A stretch of 64,000 nt of DNA from Bacteroidales bacterium (GTDB lineage Bacteria; Bacteroidota; Bacteroidia; Bacteroidales; UBA3663): NCBI GenBank assembly GCA_017449065.1, contig JAFSKF010000040.1:101525-165524 (forward strand), read 5' to 3'. Positions within the stretch are counted from its first letter, which is position 1; each line of letters begins with the position of its first letter. Under the pieces are notes generated by a model, which made no database searches, was not told the origin of the DNA, and saw only the letters and a program-made list of their open reading frames with translations. The translations under genes were made by a program, and so were the position numbers. Positions 62,059 through 64,000 of the stretch are shown here, piece by piece.

Positions 62059-62526
62059 ATGATTCAGAAAACGCTTGTTATTTTGAAGCCCAGCTGCCTG
62101 ATGCGTGGGTTGGTGGGCGAAGTCACCCGCCGTTTTGAACAGAAAGGTTTGCGCTTGGCAGGCATGAAGATGTGCCAGCTGACCGATGCCCAGTTGAATG
62201 AACATTATGCTCATTTGGCAGAGAAACCCTTCTTCCAGCGCATCAAAGACTCGATGATGATCACGCCTGTCATTGTCTGCTGCTATGAGGGCGTGGATGC
62301 CGTTGAAGTCGTTCGTGCGATGACGGGTGCCACCAATGGCCGCAAAGCTGCACCTGGCACAATCCGTGGCGATTTCTCTATGTCTTTCCAGGAGAATATC
62401 GTTCATACCAGCGATTCTCCCGAGAATGCTGCCATCGAACTGGCCCGATTCTTCAAGCCGGAAGAGATTTTCGATTACAAGTTGGCAGCACACGGTTTTG
62501 TCTATGCTTCCGACGAGTATAACTAA
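62059..62526 (+). CDS. ndk: Nucleoside diphosphate kinase
   Basis: 155 aa. It transfers the gamma phosphate of ATP to NDPs; cytosolic hexamer. 'KTLVILKPSCLMRGLVGEV' gives the conserved Lys of the KP(D/S) motif, 'RAMTGATNGRKAAPGTIRGD' the nucleotide loop, and 'ENIVHTSDSPENA' the phosphorylated His. The second half of the protein is shorter than in animals but normal for Bacteroidetes. Confidence 0.95.
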   Translation: MIQKTLVILKPSCLMRGLVGEVTRRFEQKGLRLAGMKMCQLTDAQLNEHYAHLAEKPFFQRIKDSMMITPVIVCCYEGVDAVEVVRAMTGATNGRKAAPGTIRGDFSMSFQENIVHTSDSPENAAIELARFFKPEEIFDYKLAAHGFVYASDEYN

Positions 62527-62583
62527 AACTCCATTACCCGACCTTTCTCATACCAGGTTTGACTATAAGGTTTCTGCAATTTA

Positions 62584-62613
62584 TGCGACGCTCTCACAAA
62601 GCGTCGCATTTTT
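62584..62613 (+). terminator. Intrinsic terminator after ndk
   Basis: Stem TGCGACGCT / AGCGTCGCA with a 7-nt loop and TTTTT. Confidence 0.9.
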
Positions 62614-62651
62614 CATATAGACCCATTAGTATAAACTAAATAATAATTATT

Positions 62652-63854
62652 ATGGTATCGAAAGTAAAGGTTAAGTTCAAACCCTCGACCAAATCAGACA
62701 AGGAGGGATGTTTGTATTTTGAAATCACCCACAGTCGCCGTGTCCGACTCATCCGGACAAGTTACAACCTCGATGCATCGGAATGGAACGAGAAGACCGA
62801 GTCCGTCGTTCTGTCCGCTGGCGATCCATCGAGACGTCGCCTGCTCGAAAGCATTCAGAAGCGGGTCGGATGGGACGTGCAGCGCTTGCGGCGCATCATT
62901 GCCAGATTCGTCCAGTCGGACGAGTCTTTTTCCAGCGAGGATATCATCAGTGAGTTCCGGAGGCAGACGGCACAGAGTTCCCTGCGTAAACTGGTGGAAG
63001 ACATCATCTGCGATAATGAGGCGCTTGGGCACGAGCGTACCGCAGAGACCTACGTTTCCATGCTCAACAGTTTTATGCGTTTCATGGAAGGGGAGGATGT
63101 CCCGATCGACGGCATTGATTCTCAGTTGGTGCAGCAATATGAGGCATGGTTGAAGTCAACGGGTGTCACACCCAATTCCTCGTCATTCTATCTGAAGCGG
63201 TTGCGTGCGGCCTACAATGTGGCTGTCGAACGCGGCCTGACCATACAGAAGCATCCGTTCAGGCATGTCTATACAGGCAAGGAAAAAACAGCCAAGCGTG
63301 CGGTCAAGTTTTCTGTCATCAAAAAAGTCAAGTCGCTCGATTTGGAGTCGGACCCATCCTTAGACCTTGCCCGCGATCTGTTCCTGTTCAGTTTCTACAC
63401 ACGTGGCATGTCGTTCATCGATATGTCTTATCTGAAGGCGAGCAACCTCCAGTCGGGCTATCTTGTCTATCGTCGTCACAAGACCGGCAAGCGGCTATAC
63501 ATCAAGTGGGAGGACTGCATGAAGCAGCTGGTGGACAAATATGCCGGTAGCCCAACGGGCTATCTGTTGCCTATCATAACCGCAGCAGGCAACGAGCGCC
63601 AGCAGTATATACACGCACAGTATAGGGTGAACTATTATCTGAAGCGATTGTCGGAGAAAGCCGGCATTTGCCCGGCGCTGACCTTGTATGTGGCCCGTCA
63701 TTCCTGGGCAAGCATCGCAAGGGAGAGCAATCCCATTTCCTTGGTTAGCGAGGCTCTGGGGCACGAATCCGAACAGACGACACGCATCTATTTGGCTGAG
63801 TTAGATGCATCGTTTGTTGACAACGCAAATAAGAAGATTTTGGACAAACTTTAG
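62652..63854 (+). CDS. Tyrosine recombinase, Bacteroides DNA-invertase type
   Basis: 400 aa, full length. The N-terminal arm-binding domain (about 1-95, 'KEGCLYFEITHSRRVRLI') is followed by the SAM-like core-binding domain (100-200, 'TAETYVSMLNSFMRFMEG') and the catalytic domain. Active residues: Arg in 'FYTRGMSFIDMSYL', Lys in 'YRRHKTGKRLYI', 'LYVARHSWASIA' (Tyr replaces the first His of HxxR, as is common in Bacteroidetes), His in 'LGHESEQTTRIYLAE' with the nucleophilic Tyr. These enzymes invert promoters between short inverted repeats. One such repeat begins 15 bases after its stop, and the same sequence recurs at 15404. Confidence 0.9.
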   Translation: MVSKVKVKFKPSTKSDKEGCLYFEITHSRRVRLIRTSYNLDASEWNEKTESVVLSAGDPSRRRLLESIQKRVGWDVQRLRRIIARFVQSDESFSSEDIISEFRRQTAQSSLRKLVEDIICDNEALGHERTAETYVSMLNSFMRFMEGEDVPIDGIDSQLVQQYEAWLKSTGVTPNSSSFYLKRLRAAYNVAVERGLTIQKHPFRHVYTGKEKTAKRAVKFSVIKKVKSLDLESDPSLDLARDLFLFSFYTRGMSFIDMSYLKASNLQSGYLVYRRHKTGKRLYIKWEDCMKQLVDKYAGSPTGYLLPIITAAGNERQQYIHAQYRVNYYLKRLSEKAGICPALTLYVARHSWASIARESNPISLVSEALGHESEQTTRIYLAELDASFVDNANKKILDKL

Positions 63855-63869
63855 AGAGAAAAAATGCCA

Positions 63870-64000
63870 AAACTCCTCTGGGGAGATTTGAATTTGGCGC
63901 AAAGATAGGGAAAATATTTGAATCAGCTATCAATTCCTTACATTTTAAATAACTGACCGTGACAAAAAAATATGTTTTGCCATGCGGAGTGTCCAAAAGG
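63870..64000. repeat. Second copy of the invertible-promoter sequence, cut by the window end
   Basis: Starts with the 18-bp repeat AAACTCCTCTGGGGAGAT (63870-63887). The next ~65 bp are identical to 15422-15486, and the rest to 64000 is nearly identical, including TTTTGCCATGCGGAGTGTCC. The right inverted repeat should lie just past base 64000. Confidence 0.85.
63900..63907 (-). promoter_or_regulatory. Promoter in second invertible copy, pointing left
   Basis: TATCTTTG on the minus strand, same context as 15434-15441. In this orientation it points at the 3' end of the recombinase gene. Confidence 0.6.

Noticed and set aside
1..64000. tRNA and rRNA genes
   Set aside because: Intergenic gaps were scanned by eye for cloverleaf and rRNA signatures and none was convincing; a covariance search could still find one.

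Overview
The window comes from a Bacteroidales genome, most likely a Prevotella-like gut or oral member. Evidence: nearly every transcription unit is preceded by the Bacteroidetes sigma(ABfr) -7 box TAnnTTTG, Shine-Dalgarno sites are weak, lipoproteins carry an acidic export tag after the lipobox Cys (5449-6021), and secreted proteins end in the short 'YDLSGRR...GKK.VK' tail common in Prevotella. All 64 kb read as chromosomal; no tRNA or rRNA gene was found.

Layout. 1-5.3 kb: a 5'-truncated GH2-type enzyme, a rearranged cassette (small antitoxin-like gene, vapD stump, leucine-rich-repeat (LRR) protein tail, two families of 41/42-bp tandem repeats), then a plug-only TonB-type protein coupled to a GH105 unsaturated rhamnogalacturonyl hydrolase. 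5.4-6.9 kb: surface lipoprotein and rdgB. 7.0-15.3 kb: a complete hexuronate pathway, with uxaA and uxaB divergent from uxaC-kdgK-eda-exuT. 15.3-16.6 kb: a putative invertible promoter, a dam/gapA chimera and a gene-free structured stretch. 16.6-23.3 kb: minus-strand unit nadE, helical-repeat protein, sugar/H+ symporter, flavodiiron protein. 23.5-35.9 kb: rnz, two deoxynucleoside kinases, a PAQR/hemolysin III protein, the threonine operon (thrA, apgM-type kinase, thrC with an internal amber stop), nrdG, an RluA-family synthase and pnp. 36-41.6 kb: redox-dead thioredoxin-fold lipoprotein, greA, HIT, clpP, clpX and myo-inositol phosphate synthase. 41.7-45.6 kb: a Gly/Ser-tailed protein, then a second, inverted copy of the cassette, here with a full LRR gene. 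45.6-51.9 kb: NigD-like lipoprotein, M13 peptidase, mazG, clpC. 52-57 kb: two HU-fold proteins (one membrane-anchored), DUF1599, a DoxX-type protein fused in frame to tpiA, SPOR protein and folE. 57-62 kb: a DUF4450 protein and a PL1 pectate lyase. 62-64 kb: ndk, a tyrosine recombinase and a second copy of the invertible-promoter sequence running off the window end.

How it fits together. PL1, GH105, GH2 and DUF4450 proteins would release (unsaturated) galacturonic acid and related sugars from pectin. ExuT, UxaC, UxaB, UxaA, KdgK and Eda then carry hexuronates to pyruvate and glyceraldehyde-3-phosphate.

The most unusual content is two repeat systems. (1) Two cassettes at 2-2.9 kb (+) and 42.7-45.5 kb (-) share, in the same order, an almost identical promoter module, an intact antitoxin-like gene, a truncated toxin gene, an LRR protein tail and 42-bp dyad-containing tandem repeats; the toxins differ (VapD-like and MazF-like). 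(2) Near-identical ~130-bp sequences at 15.4 and 63.87 kb carry an 18-bp inverted repeat and a promoter in the leftward orientation. The second copy lies next to a Bacteroides-type tyrosine recombinase, suggesting a phase-variable promoter whose invertase acts at more than one site. Three further anomalies (amber codon in thrC, loss of the stop before tpiA through an A7 tract, dam/gapA chimera) may be real or assembly artefacts and are flagged.
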